A stretch of 64,000 nt of DNA. Source: Synechococcus sp. MIT S9220. GTDB taxonomy: Bacteria > Cyanobacteriota > Cyanobacteriia > PCC-6307 > Cyanobiaceae. The position numbers and the translations under genes were made by a program. The stretch lies in the NCBI RefSeq assembly GCF_014304815.1, contig NZ_CP047958.1:558001-622000 (forward strand). Direction: 5' to 3'. Shown here piece by piece: positions 53,897 to 62,571 of this stretch. The notes below the pieces were generated by a model that was given only the letters and a program-made list of their open reading frames with translations, made no database searches and was not told the origin of the DNA. Numbering within the stretch: position 1 is the stretch's first letter; each line of letters starts with the position of its first letter.

Positions 53897-54327
53897 TATG
53901 ATTTCGCAGGGTCTCCAGGGATGCCTTCGTCAAGTGTGGTCGTCCAGGTCTCGCCACCGCCAGAGAAGACAAAAGCTGCGTCATCAGCACAAGTAATCGC
54001 ACCGTTAGTGACTTTGTCTGTTCCAGCAGAGGCTCCTACATTCCCATCAGTAGCTGTTCCACCAATTAGTGCGATGGAGCAGGTCTTAGCTGCATTTACA
54101 CTCTCTTGCTTGGCAGCAGAGGCATGTCCTCTGGCTTGAGCCTTATTCAGTGCAGGAAGTGAAACTCCTGTAAGAATTCCGACGATAACGATCACCACCA
54201 TCAGTTCGACGATCGTGAAACCGTTCTGCTTTTTGCTCTTAACCTTGAGAATTTTGCGAGCAAGAACGTAATTTAGAGAAGTCATAGTGTTTTGAGTGAA
54301 TGTTGAATCGGCACCTGTGGTGCTCAC
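53896..54327 (-). CDS. Type IV pilin-like protein (second set)
   Basis: This frame of up to 143 residues has a preferred start at 54285 (MTSLNYVLARKIL). The prepilin site is NG, then FTIVELMVVIVIVGILTGVSLPAL. The mature protein is short, with Ala/Gly-rich sequence and a pair of Cys. It is coupled to the pilin-like gene that follows. It differs in sequence from the pilin at 46926 and is a separate pilin unit. Confidence 0.88.
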   Translation of the reverse strand: MSTTGADSTFTQNTMTSLNYVLARKILKVKSKKQNGFTIVELMVVIVIVGILTGVSLPALNKAQARGHASAAKQESVNAAKTCSIALIGGTATDGNVGASAGTDKVTNGAITCADDAAFVFSGGGETWTTTLDEGIPGDPAKS

Positions 54328-54413
54328 TCATTCACCATCTCTTGTTTTGATGGTCAGCAACGGTGAGAACCGCTAAAGCTCTCTAAGAACGTTCTTAGGG
54401 TTTCTCTCACTCG

Positions 54414-55727
54414 TTGAAACGCCAGTCGCTGCCTTCTCTGCAGGTGTGGTTGCAGACCACATCCGTGTTCAGCGTGATTGCCGGCTACATCGTGTTGCTG
54501 GTGATTCATGCTGATTTCGCGGATCTACAGCGCAAGCAGGGTCACCGGCAGCTGGTTGCAGCTTTGACGCAGCGTGTTGAGACAGCAGAACCGCAGATTT
54601 TTTCAGTTCCATGGCAAGGCCGGGGTCTGCAAGTCGCACTCATGGATCCCGGTCTGACCCAGGAGCCCCAGCTCCAGGCTGGTCCAGCAGGGCAGCAATG
54701 GCTGGTGAGCCGGTCACCACTGGTGTTGTCGACAGGTGAACGCCGATTGCTGCAGGTTCGTCAGAACGTTTCGCAATCGCTTGCCAAGCAACGCTCTAGC
54801 CAGTTGCTTCTGATCGCAGCAGCCGTGGTGTCGATCCTGTTCACCTCACTACTGCTGCGGCTGGTGTTGCGCCGCGGGCTTTTGGAGCCTCTAAAAGATC
54901 TCGATCAGCAGCTGCAGGCGCTTAACACCAGCAAACTTGGCGCCAATCTCGTGGATTCGGTATCGCAGCCAAGAGAATTGCGATCGATCGCACAGGCCTT
55001 CAATAGCCTTCAGCAGCGACTGGCTAAGGCCTGGGAACGTGAGAGTGTTTTTGCCAGCTCCGTCTCCCATGAATTACGCACACCGATCACGGTGATCCTT
55101 GGGCATGCACAACGGCTTCGGCGACAGAACCTTCCGCCAGCGGCTGAGCGTTCAGCCGCCTCGATCCGCCTGGAGGCCAAACGCATGGATCAGTTGCTGA
55201 GGGTGCTGCGTGATCTAGCTCGCAGTGATTCAGCGCAGCTGCAGCTTCAGCTGATGGCTCTGGATCCCGATCAGCAACTTCTGTTGGCCTATGAAAGGGT
55301 GTTGCCGATGGCAGCAGATCGTCTACTCATTCCTCAACCTGCAGATCAGCCACATCCATTGCTGTGCGCCGATCGTGTGCGTCTACAGGAATGTCTGGAT
55401 GTGCTGCTGGAGAACGCTCTGCTCTACAGCCAGGGCACCGTGCAGATGACCTCCGAGCAGGTCGGCGACCAGATGGTGCTGCACGTGATCGATCAGGGGC
55501 CAGGTATCCCCTTGGATGAACGGGAGCTGGTGGTGCGACGCTTCAAGCGAGGCTCCACAGCCGTTGGTACCCAGGGATCTGGAATCGGCCTTGCGCTAGC
55601 CGATCAGCTGATGCGAGCGATGCAGGGAGATCTGGTGATTGCGGATGCCAAGGAGGGCGGTTCTGATCTGCAGCTACGTTTCAAGCTTTGGCCGGATCAG
55701 TGTCTGCAGGAAGAAGCCGTGCGATGA
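54414..55727 (+). CDS. Sensor histidine kinase
   Basis: This 437-residue membrane kinase (TTG start) has two transmembrane helices (about 15-32 and 128-150) that flank a small periplasmic domain. A HAMP-like linker (about 155-205) is followed by the H-box SSVSHELRTPITVIL, N-box LLENALLYSQG, G1 DQGPGIP and G2 GSGIGLALADQL. The signal is unknown. Its 3' end overlaps the convergent response regulator gene by 47 bases. It probably pairs with that regulator. Confidence 0.9.
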   Translation: MKRQSLPSLQVWLQTTSVFSVIAGYIVLLVIHADFADLQRKQGHRQLVAALTQRVETAEPQIFSVPWQGRGLQVALMDPGLTQEPQLQAGPAGQQWLVSRSPLVLSTGERRLLQVRQNVSQSLAKQRSSQLLLIAAAVVSILFTSLLLRLVLRRGLLEPLKDLDQQLQALNTSKLGANLVDSVSQPRELRSIAQAFNSLQQRLAKAWERESVFASSVSHELRTPITVILGHAQRLRRQNLPPAAERSAASIRLEAKRMDQLLRVLRDLARSDSAQLQLQLMALDPDQQLLLAYERVLPMAADRLLIPQPADQPHPLLCADRVRLQECLDVLLENALLYSQGTVQMTSEQVGDQMVLHVIDQGPGIPLDERELVVRRFKRGSTAVGTQGSGIGLALADQLMRAMQGDLVIADAKEGGSDLQLRFKLWPDQCLQEEAVR

Positions 55728-56421
55728 ATCCCACACCGCGCACGGTGTGCAACAAAGCAGGTCGTTCTGGGCTTTCGATCTTGCGGCGCAGATAGCCCAT
55801 GTAGACATCCAGCGCGTTGGGGTCACCCACGAATGGTGCTCCCCAAACCGCCTCCAGAATTTGCTGCCGGGGCAGTACTTCGCCTTTGTGCTTCACCAGG
55901 TAGGCGAGCAGATCGAATTCCCGCTGCGAGAGAGACAACTCAAGATCTCCCCGTTTCACCTCTCGTTCGATCAGGTCAATCTGCAGATCTCCAAGACTGA
56001 GGCAGTCTTTGACGCGTACGGAGTTCGCAAATTGGCCCCGGCGTAATCGGGCCCGCACGCGGGCGTGCAGCTCCTTCAGTTCGCAGGGTTTAGTGAGGTA
56101 ATCGTCGACACCCAGATCCAGCGCTTGCACCCGGTCGTCCACGTCGTCGTGAGCTGTGAGCATCAGCACCGGTGTGGTGTCGTCGCTGCTGCGCAACCGC
56201 CGACAGATCTCGGTTCCATCGAAATCCGGCAGGTTCCAGTCGAGCACGACCAGATCAAAGCTCTCCTGCCTCAGCATCAGCAGAGCATCACTGCCGCAAT
56301 TGGCACTGCTGCAGTCCAGCCCCTGCTGGCTGAGCTCATCCTTCAGCAGCAAGAGCAGTTCAGGATCGTCATCAACAACCAGCAAGCGGCTGCTGCTGGT
56401 CTCCAAGCTTGCGCCGCGCAT
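55681..56421 (-). CDS. OmpR/PhoB-family response regulator
   Basis: This 246-residue regulator has a receiver domain (LLVVDDDPELLLLLKDEL, phospho-acceptor in LVVLDWNLPDFDG, LTAHDD, LTKPCE) and a C-terminal winged helix (LSLSQREFDLLAYLVKHKGE, VYMGYLRRKIE). It is the only response regulator in the block and lies between two histidine kinases, convergent with one. Its targets may include the neighbouring pilin genes; this is inference. Confidence 0.93.
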   Translation of the reverse strand: MRGASLETSSSRLLVVDDDPELLLLLKDELSQQGLDCSSANCGSDALLMLRQESFDLVVLDWNLPDFDGTEICRRLRSSDDTTPVLMLTAHDDVDDRVQALDLGVDDYLTKPCELKELHARVRARLRRGQFANSVRVKDCLSLGDLQIDLIEREVKRGDLELSLSQREFDLLAYLVKHKGEVLPRQQILEAVWGAPFVGDPNALDVYMGYLRRKIESPERPALLHTVRGVGFIARLLPADTDPAKA

Positions 56422-56522
56422 ATCTGCTTCCCCCTCTCTTCTGTATCTGCATCATTTCCGAAGCACCCTGAATCCACATCACCCATCCGGGGGAATGTTC
56501 AGTGCAGTCGTGAAACACCGCT

Positions 56523-57170
56523 GTGTTGTTCCCGGGATTTCGACAGCGTCTCTCAGCAACGCGGCAGCTGCACGCGACAGGGTTTGCTCTTCCCTTGGCC
56601 CTGTCTGCGTCTGCGGTGTTGTTGCTTAGCAGTGCTTCGATTCACACCCTCAGCCTGCAGGGACGCCTGCGCTTGATTGGCGCTGAACTTCAGCTCGGTC
56701 GGGCAATGGCCGTGCGTCTGAGTGAAATGTCTCGCCAGCGCCGCAGTCTGCAGCTGATTCGCGAGGAACTGGGATTGGCCCATGGCTGGATCGTGAATCC
56801 ACCCGTCTCCAATCGTTGGTCCTGCCGGATGAGCGGTCGTCGTCCGGTTCTGGCCATTGCAACGCAGCTGGATGACCCACAGGCGCGCGGTGCGGGCGCG
56901 ATCGTCTACTCGGTGGGTTCTGCTCCGGATGCGATTTGGCGCGGCCAGGTGTTGATGCGTTGTGGTCCGGCCTACAGCCTGGATGGCGTGCCTAATGTCC
57001 GGGGTACTTTCCAGAATCGTGTCCTGCTCGATGCGCTCCCCCTTACTAGGGGGTCTGGATTTACGGCAAGCCCACACCCGCAGTTGCCCGTCCTGCAGTT
57101 GGAGATCGAACAGCAGTTGCCGTCAGGGTCCGGTGAACAGCAAACACTGCGTAGTCGATTGGCGGCTTGA
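56523..57170 (+). CDS. PilX/GspK-like hydrophobic-helix protein
   Basis: This 215-residue protein starts MLFPGFRQRLSATRQLHAT. A hydrophobic helix ATGFALPLALSASAVLLLSS follows a basic segment and leads into an amphipathic helix (LQGRLRLIGAELQLGRAMAVRLS), the shape of a PilX/GspK minor pilin. The rest is beta-rich with two Cys. It lies alone on the plus strand between the regulator and a membrane protein. Together with the pair at 53339-54327 it suggests a second pilin unit. Confidence 0.6.
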   Translation: MLFPGFRQRLSATRQLHATGFALPLALSASAVLLLSSASIHTLSLQGRLRLIGAELQLGRAMAVRLSEMSRQRRSLQLIREELGLAHGWIVNPPVSNRWSCRMSGRRPVLAIATQLDDPQARGAGAIVYSVGSAPDAIWRGQVLMRCGPAYSLDGVPNVRGTFQNRVLLDALPLTRGSGFTASPHPQLPVLQLEIEQQLPSGSGEQQTLRSRLAA

Positions 57171-57299
57171 CGTCTTGAGAACGTTGTCGATCTCTCCCTT
57201 TTGTGGAGTGAATGAATATCGCGTGCTGGTTCAAACCTGATTGGCTTTGGCATCAGGCGCGGTTCAGATGTTCGCCGGCCGTTATGAAGACGTCGTCCC

Positions 57300-57668
57300 T
57301 CAGGAGGTGTGCGCCTCCTGCTCCGCAAGTTCATCCTCCGCATCATTAAGTAGATAGAAGGCCAGCATGGCTAGGCAGGCGATCGCCAGAAACAGGTGAT
57401 CAATCCAGCCATAGCGAACACCCATGCCAACGGCGGCGATGTGGGTGTTGACCACGATCAGCACCAGGGAGAAGCTGGTCAGCAGCAGGGCGGGTAGCCG
57501 TTGAATCTGCCGGCGTTGATGCCACATGCTGAACAAGGGAGGCATCAACACCAGCGTCGAGACGCCGTGCAGAAGACGCATGCTCAGATCGCTATGCAGA
57601 TGTGGTGTGATCGAGGCCCAGAGATTGGCCGGCACCAGCAGCGAGATCAGGATTAGGTAGGGAATCAA
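57300..57668 (-). CDS. Four-span membrane protein, unknown
   Basis: This 122-residue protein is almost all hydrophobic helices (MIPYLILISLLVPANLW, LLHGVSTLVLMPPLFSMW, LLTSFSLVLIVVNTHIAAVG, FLAIACLAMLAFYLL), with a short acidic C-terminus. Its start overlaps the end of the upstream histidine kinase gene by 4 bases, so it may be an accessory subunit of that sensor. No family recognised. Confidence 0.65.
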   Translation of the reverse strand: MIPYLILISLLVPANLWASITPHLHSDLSMRLLHGVSTLVLMPPLFSMWHQRRQIQRLPALLLTSFSLVLIVVNTHIAAVGMGVRYGWIDHLFLAIACLAMLAFYLLNDAEDELAEQEAHTS

Positions 57669-59140
57669 GGGGCTCGCCTCAATTGAATACGAAAGCAGCT
57701 GCCCATGCCGGGTTCACTCTTCACCTTGATGCTGCCACCCATCGCCTCCAGCAGCAGTTTCACCACGGAGAGCCCAACGCCGCTGCCGCTCTGCCCCGTG
57801 GTGTTGGCCCCCCGGTGGAAGCGATCGAACACGTAGGCCTGGTCCTGCAAGGGAATGCCGATGCCTCGATCTTCCACCTCAAGCATCAGGGTGTTGAGGC
57901 CCGATCGCAGGCGCAGCTGGATGGGCTGTTCTGGGGGTGAGTACTTGTGAGCGTTTTCGATCAGGTTGAGCAACACCTGGCGCAGCCTGGCTTCATCGCC
58001 GAGTGCTGTGGTGGAGATCCCATCTGCTGGTAGCTCCAGGCTGAGTTCACGATCCAGCACTGTTCCCTGGGCGCGAACCACTTCATCCAGCAGAGGGTGC
58101 AGATCCACCGGCTCTTGTTTGACCTGCAAACGCCCTGAATCACTGCGTGAGAGGTCGAGCAGGTCGTTGAGCAGTTGCTGCATGCCGATCGTCTCCTCTT
58201 CGGCGTCATGAAGGCGTTGAACCAGTTGTGCCTCCAGCTCCGGTGCCTTGCGGATCACGCGTTTGAGAGAGCCCGACACCAAGGTCAGCGGCGCTTGTAA
58301 TTCATGACTCACCGCGCTCACGAACTGACGTTGTTGGCTCCAGGACTGGGCCAGTCGTTCGGTGAGGGCGTTGTAGGTGCGTGTGAGTTGGCTGAGTTCC
58401 TGTGGTCCCTTGGGCACTGGCAAGGCGGCAGTCTGCAAGCCTTCGGCAGTGAGCTCGGCGCTGCGGTTGCTGAGCTCCTGCAACGGTTTGGTGATGCGCT
58501 TCACCAGCAAGCTGACAAGCAGCAACGAGGCGCTGAGGGAGCTGCCCCAGATCAAGATCATCCAGGCCAGAAATTCGCCCTGGGCTGAGCCAAGGCCGGA
58601 AATCTCCGTGCTGCTCCAGAGCAGATCACCCGACGGCAGACGTCGGTCCAGCAGCGTGAGGTACTCGCGCTCTTGCAGCACGATCAGATGCGACTGGCCT
58701 CGCTTCCGCAGCGGGTTTGCCGAGACGGCGGCTTTGAGTAGATCCGCTGGGATGGGGCGATGAGCTCTTCTGGGAGTGATCACCTGCCCATTGGGCTGTT
58801 CCAGCCAGAGGTTGGTGCGCACGCTGGAGTGATCTCGCAGTTGCTGCACGATCAAGGGTTCGCTTGGATCGCCCTGATCGTTTTGGTTCTCCAGGCGATC
58901 AGCGAGTGATGCCGATGCGGCCAGCAGCTCCGCTTCACTCACGCGCAGCCGGCTGCGTTCGCTCAGCAACAGCCCTGTGCTGGTGGCACCGGTGAAGCCG
59001 AGCAGCACCGCGGCATAGGTGGCAAGTTGCAGCTGGCCGAGCATGGTGCCCGTCAGGCGAGAGCGCCAGTGGCCGGAACGGTTCATGCTCCAATCCTGCT
59101 CTCGGTCGGGGAGTCGGGCAAGAATGCGCTTGATCAGCAC
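57665..59140 (-). CDS. Sensor histidine kinase (HAMP type)
   Basis: This 491-residue kinase (an internal ATG at 59086 is an alternative start) has a transmembrane helix near residue 45, a periplasmic loop of about 120 residues, a second span (about 190-212), a HAMP domain, H-box SAVSHELQAPLTLVSG, N-box LLNLIENAHKYSP, G1 DRGIGIP and G2 GSGVGLSVVKLL. It has no adjacent regulator of its own. The regulator at 55681 could serve both kinases. It is divergent from the permease gene with 11 bases between. Confidence 0.9.
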   Translation of the reverse strand: MLIKRILARLPDREQDWSMNRSGHWRSRLTGTMLGQLQLATYAAVLLGFTGATSTGLLLSERSRLRVSEAELLAASASLADRLENQNDQGDPSEPLIVQQLRDHSSVRTNLWLEQPNGQVITPRRAHRPIPADLLKAAVSANPLRKRGQSHLIVLQEREYLTLLDRRLPSGDLLWSSTEISGLGSAQGEFLAWMILIWGSSLSASLLLVSLLVKRITKPLQELSNRSAELTAEGLQTAALPVPKGPQELSQLTRTYNALTERLAQSWSQQRQFVSAVSHELQAPLTLVSGSLKRVIRKAPELEAQLVQRLHDAEEETIGMQQLLNDLLDLSRSDSGRLQVKQEPVDLHPLLDEVVRAQGTVLDRELSLELPADGISTTALGDEARLRQVLLNLIENAHKYSPPEQPIQLRLRSGLNTLMLEVEDRGIGIPLQDQAYVFDRFHRGANTTGQSGSGVGLSVVKLLLEAMGGSIKVKSEPGMGSCFRIQLRRAP

Positions 59141-59151
59141 TGCGCTCCTCT

Positions 59152-60024
59152 GTGAGTTTTGCCGCCTCGCCTCTGGGCACTGCCCGTCCCAGCCTTTCGG
59201 CTCGCATGGCCCGCTGGGGCCTGGTGATCGTGGCGATTTATGGCCTGGTGGCCCTGCTCACACCTGTGTTATTGGCGGCTGACCTGCTGCCGGATCCCAA
59301 TGCCGGCCTGGACAATCCCATCTACGCGCCTCCCTCGATGGCCCATTGGTGCGGCACCGATCGTCTGGGACGTGACGTTTGCGTTCGCACGTTGCAAGGC
59401 AGCGGTGTGGCCCTGCAGGTGGTGCTCCTGGCCGTGACCTTCGCGCTGGTGATCGGTGTGCCCTTGGGCATGGTGAGTGGCTATCTGGGGGGAAGCGTGG
59501 ATCGCGTGCTCGTGCTGCTGATGGACACGCTGTACACCTTGCCGGTGTTGTTGCTGTCGGTGGTGCTGGCCTTCCTGCTGGGGCGGGGTGTTCCCAATGC
59601 GGCCGCAGCGTTGTGCGTGGTTTATATCCCCCAGTACTTCAGGGTGGTGCGCAACCAGACAGCCCAGGTGAAAGCTGAGTTGTTTGTTGAGGCAGCGCGC
59701 ACTCTCGGCGCCGGACCGGTCTGGATTCTGCGCCGTTACCTGCTGCGCAACGTGATCACCTCGGTGCCGGTGCTGCTCACGCTCAATGCCGCCGATGCGG
59801 TGCTGGTGCTGGGTGGCCTCGGATTTCTCGGCTTAGGTCTTCCGGAAACGGTGCCGGAATGGGGCAGTGATCTCAACCTCGCGCTTGCTGCTGTGCCCAC
59901 TGGCGTGTGGTGGACGGCTCTGTACCCCGGCCTGGCGATGTTCGTGCTGGTGCTGGGTTTGTCGTTTCTGGGTGAGGGGCTTGAAGCTTGGGTGAGCAGC
60001 ACGGGGCGGGACGCGGCAAAATAG
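59152..60024 (+). CDS. dppC: Peptide/nickel-type ABC permease (DppC-like)
   Basis: This 290-residue permease (GTG start) has about six spans and the binding-protein-dependent transport motif EAARTLGAGPVWILRRYLLRN. The N-terminal part contains GTDRLGRDV, typical of DppC/OppC. It imports peptides or similar solutes with partners not encoded here. To my recollection in picocyanobacteria this gene often lies just after lepA, which would make the intervening 22 kb an insertion. Confidence 0.88.
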   Translation: MSFAASPLGTARPSLSARMARWGLVIVAIYGLVALLTPVLLAADLLPDPNAGLDNPIYAPPSMAHWCGTDRLGRDVCVRTLQGSGVALQVVLLAVTFALVIGVPLGMVSGYLGGSVDRVLVLLMDTLYTLPVLLLSVVLAFLLGRGVPNAAAALCVVYIPQYFRVVRNQTAQVKAELFVEAARTLGAGPVWILRRYLLRNVITSVPVLLTLNAADAVLVLGGLGFLGLGLPETVPEWGSDLNLALAAVPTGVWWTALYPGLAMFVLVLGLSFLGEGLEAWVSSTGRDAAK

Positions 60025-60045
60025 AGCAACGGAACCGATCAGACC

Positions 60046-60306
60046 ATGCCGTTCTGGGCCACGCTCGCTCTGCTGACGCTGATGGTGACGCTGTGGATTT
60101 CTGGCCGCAGTAACCCTGATGACGTGATCGGTCTGCTGGAGCAGATGTTGGCGATCGCTCTTGGGCTTGTTGTTCTGTTTATCGGCCGCAGCCTGCCGCT
60201 GGAGCTGCTGGCTCTGGTGTTTGCCCTGCGACTGCCGGCAGCGCGTCGCAACCATCCGGTGATGGAGCGCAGGCAAGGCAGCAAAGACGTGTTGATGCCG
60301 TTCTGA
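60046..60306 (+). CDS. Small two-span membrane protein
   Basis: This 86-residue protein has two hydrophobic helices (FWATLALLTLMVTLWIS, MLAIALGLVVLFIGRSLPLELL) and a basic tail. It lies 21 bases after the permease gene and may be co-transcribed. Function unknown. Confidence 0.65.
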   Translation: MPFWATLALLTLMVTLWISGRSNPDDVIGLLEQMLAIALGLVVLFIGRSLPLELLALVFALRLPAARRNHPVMERRQGSKDVLMPF

Positions 60307-60333
60307 GCCAGGTCGTTGAGATCTGGATTCGAT

Positions 60334-61023
60334 TCAGCAGCGCAGCTTGGCTGTGCGTGGCAGCTCTTCGAGAATCTCACCGTCTTCTGAGAGCGGCGGA
60401 TAGCTGCGGCCCTGCTCACGGCACCAGCTCGCCACCTCCGGGTAGCACCACTCAAACAGCAGTTCGGCGTATTGATTTGCAGGAATGCCTTCGCCTTGAA
60501 GGGGGGCGAGTCCAGCCGCCTGGCGTTGTCTGATCGCCTCAAACAGCAGTGTGGCCGTGGCCACTGACACATTCAGCGACTGCACCATGCCACGCATCGG
60601 AATGAAGACTGCCTGATCCATCAACGCGGTGGCTTCTTCGGTGAGTCCCCATTTCTCCGCACCGAGAACGAAGGCGCTGGGGCCAGTGAAGTCGCAGTCG
60701 CGGTAGTCGCGCGCGTTCACGCCCAGGTTGGTGCCGTACAGCCGGAACCCTTTGTTTTTGAGGTGGCGTACTGCGCTGCTGATGTCGGCATGGTCATGTA
60801 GGGGCACCCAGCGCTGGCTGCCCTGGGCAGTGCTGTTGAAGGTGCGGGGCCGTCCGCTGAAGCTGACGGCATGGGCTTCCAGAACTCCCACGGCATCACA
60901 GCTGCGCAGGATGGCCGAGAGGTTGTGGGGCTTTTCCACGTGCTCCACCAGAACGGTGAGATCCGACATCCGGCAGTCCAGGACCTGCTTCAGACGCTGA
61001 AATCTGCGGGGAAGGATCGGCAT
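60334..61023 (-). CDS. trmH: tRNA (guanosine-18-2'-O)-methyltransferase
   Basis: This 229-residue SPOUT methyltransferase starts MPILPRRFQRLKQVLDCRM (ATG 61023, chosen because upstream residues are Cys/Arg-rich and not conserved-looking). Motifs are VEHVEKPHNLSAILRSCDA near the start, AFVLGAEKWGLTEEA in the middle and IPMRGMVQSLNVSVATATLL at the cofactor knot. It methylates G18 in the tRNA D-loop. Confidence 0.93.
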   Translation of the reverse strand: MPILPRRFQRLKQVLDCRMSDLTVLVEHVEKPHNLSAILRSCDAVGVLEAHAVSFSGRPRTFNSTAQGSQRWVPLHDHADISSAVRHLKNKGFRLYGTNLGVNARDYRDCDFTGPSAFVLGAEKWGLTEEATALMDQAVFIPMRGMVQSLNVSVATATLLFEAIRQRQAAGLAPLQGEGIPANQYAELLFEWCYPEVASWCREQGRSYPPLSEDGEILEELPRTAKLRC

Positions 61024-61204
61024 CGCTGAGATCGCTGCAGGCGCGGAGGCATGCCGGCAGCCATGGGGGCATTGCTCAGATTTGCATGCAAGCCGAATTG
61101 GCATCCTGCGGACACGACATTGCATTTGCTACGCAAACCCATGTCATGGCCACCGTCTGAAGGTGGCTTCAGCTGATAGCACTGATCAGAGCCAGGGATC
61201 TGGG

Positions 61205-61528
61205 ATGGGCACGATCTTGACGTCGAATGCGGCTTTGGAGCTCATGCGTCAATCCGCTGTTGCTGGCATTCCCGGTGAAATGCATGCCGAAGTGGTGTCT
61301 GGAGGCTGCTCGGATTACGCGATTGTGTTCAAGGCAGGCCGCAATTCGGGCGAGCCCATTTCCAGGGAATCTGGAGTGACGCTCTACTCCAAGGCGGAAC
61401 AAGTGCGGTTGTTTTCTGGAATGGTGATCGACTATCAGGAGTCACTGTCCGGTGGCGGATTTTTTCTATCCGGCAAGACGATTGATGTGTCTTCCTGTGG
61501 AAATTGCTTCGCGTTTAGGACCGAATAA
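61205..61528 (+). CDS. A-type Fe-S carrier-like protein (IscA/HesB family) with CGNC end
   Basis: This 107-residue protein (start MGTILTSNAALELM at ATG 61205) has the HesB fold pattern with Cys at 35 (VSGGCSDY), 98 and 101. In IscA the end motif is CGC; here it is CGNC, one residue longer. A-type carriers deliver iron or Fe-S clusters. The changed spacing may alter or remove cluster binding. It is a family variant rather than a decayed gene, since the rest is intact. Confidence 0.7.
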   Translation: MGTILTSNAALELMRQSAVAGIPGEMHAEVVSGGCSDYAIVFKAGRNSGEPISRESGVTLYSKAEQVRLFSGMVIDYQESLSGGGFFLSGKTIDVSSCGNCFAFRTE

Positions 61529-61539
61529 AATTGTTACTA

Positions 61540-61572
61540 AGGGTTGAACTCTTGTTGTTTAAGCTCAACCCT
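61540..61572. terminator. Inverted repeat, probable bidirectional terminator
   Basis: AGGGTTGAACT / AGCTCAACCCT forms a long stem with one mismatch around an 11-base loop in the gap between two convergent genes. T tracts are weak on both sides. Confidence 0.5.
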
Positions 61573-61605
61573 CAATCGCCTGATTTGCTCGGCTGATCGA
61601 CGTGT

Positions 61606-61800
61606 TTATCCGCAGCAACTGCTTTGCTGCAGTGGAGTGACGGTGACGCCGCTCACGACTTGTGGATCCATCAAGACGCGCACTTTGATGCCGCCATCTG
61701 GGTCATCAGAGAGTTCAATGCCAAGGCCCAAAAGTTCCTTGCCAGCGTCGTTTTTGTAGTTAATCAACTCGACGCGTTGGATATTGCTTGCTTCGGGCAT
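61606..61800 (-). CDS. Small hypothetical protein with C-terminal Cys pair
   Basis: This 64-residue protein (start MPEASNIQRVELINYKND; a longer in-frame start lies at 61824) is predicted beta-rich, ending QQSSCCG. It could be a small conserved picocyanobacterial protein. The CC near the end may bind metal or form disulfides. No family name is assigned. Confidence 0.5.
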   Translation of the reverse strand: MPEASNIQRVELINYKNDAGKELLGLGIELSDDPDGGIKVRVLMDPQVVSGVTVTPLQQSSCCG

Positions 61801-61867
61801 TGCTGAGGCTTGTGTTGTTGTCAACCATTATGCCTGTGTGATGCTGAAACGTTTTCGACTGATGCAA

Positions 61868-62434
61868 TCAGAGCTGTGTATCAGTACTCCCGTCGGTATC
61901 GCAAAGGTTGTGGGCTGTGCAGGCGTAGCGCTGCCTAAAGCTATTCACCATGGCCTGTTCTCCAAATCGCAACGCCTTGTTTTGAACCTCCCGCCAGACA
62001 GGTCTGTCGTTGAGGTAAGACTCCAGATGTTGACTTGCTTCCGAGTCGCTGCCGAGGGGTGGCAGTCGCTCGCCCATGGCGACTCGAGCTACCAGATTCC
62101 ACTCCTGTGGGATGCCGTCGATGTTCACAACAGGTACGGCTTCAAGCTTGCAGGATTCGCTGCTGCGAAAGCTGTGTTCAGTGCCATGGCGTCTTGCACG
62201 CAGCCAGAGCTCGCTCTCCTGATTGCGAACTTGCAGGTAACGCAGCTCAGCGGCTCGGAGGCCATAGGTGGCCATCAACTGGAATGCGAAGCCATAGCGG
62301 CGACCCATCGTTGATTGCGGCAAGGCAGCAAGCAGCTCCAGGATTTCCGAATCCTGCAAGGCATAGATGCTGCTTTTGGGCTGGCTGTTTTTGGGTTGCT
62401 TGCTCAATGCCCCTGTCCTCGTTGCCTGGTGCAA
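61868..62434 (-). pseudogene. Truncated tyrosine recombinase/integrase-like gene
   Basis: This 188-residue frame contains the first catalytic Arg region (FQLMATYGLRAAELRYLQV) and reaches the second Arg region (NSFRQRYACTAH). The stop codon then comes before the HxxR/GH-type and Tyr motifs that complete the active site. Reading all three frames for another 100 bases shows no Tyr-box. The protein is about 60-80 residues short, so it is most likely inactive. It is an integrase remnant near the core-like genes on the right. Confidence 0.65.
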
Positions 62435-62571
62435 GCTGATGGCGTGGATTGGATCGCTGTTTGGAGCATGTGGCTGAGCCCAGTCATATCTGGATGCAGG
62501 GTCGCCGATGTTCAGTCACCTCTTCAGAGGTGGGCCTCAACAGGATGGCTCTGTCCATGCATGAAGTCACC

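Noticed and set aside
56553-57077. Minus-strand frame of 174 codons
   Set aside because: Antisense to the PilX/GspK-like gene; Arg/Gln/Thr-rich with no hydrophobic core.
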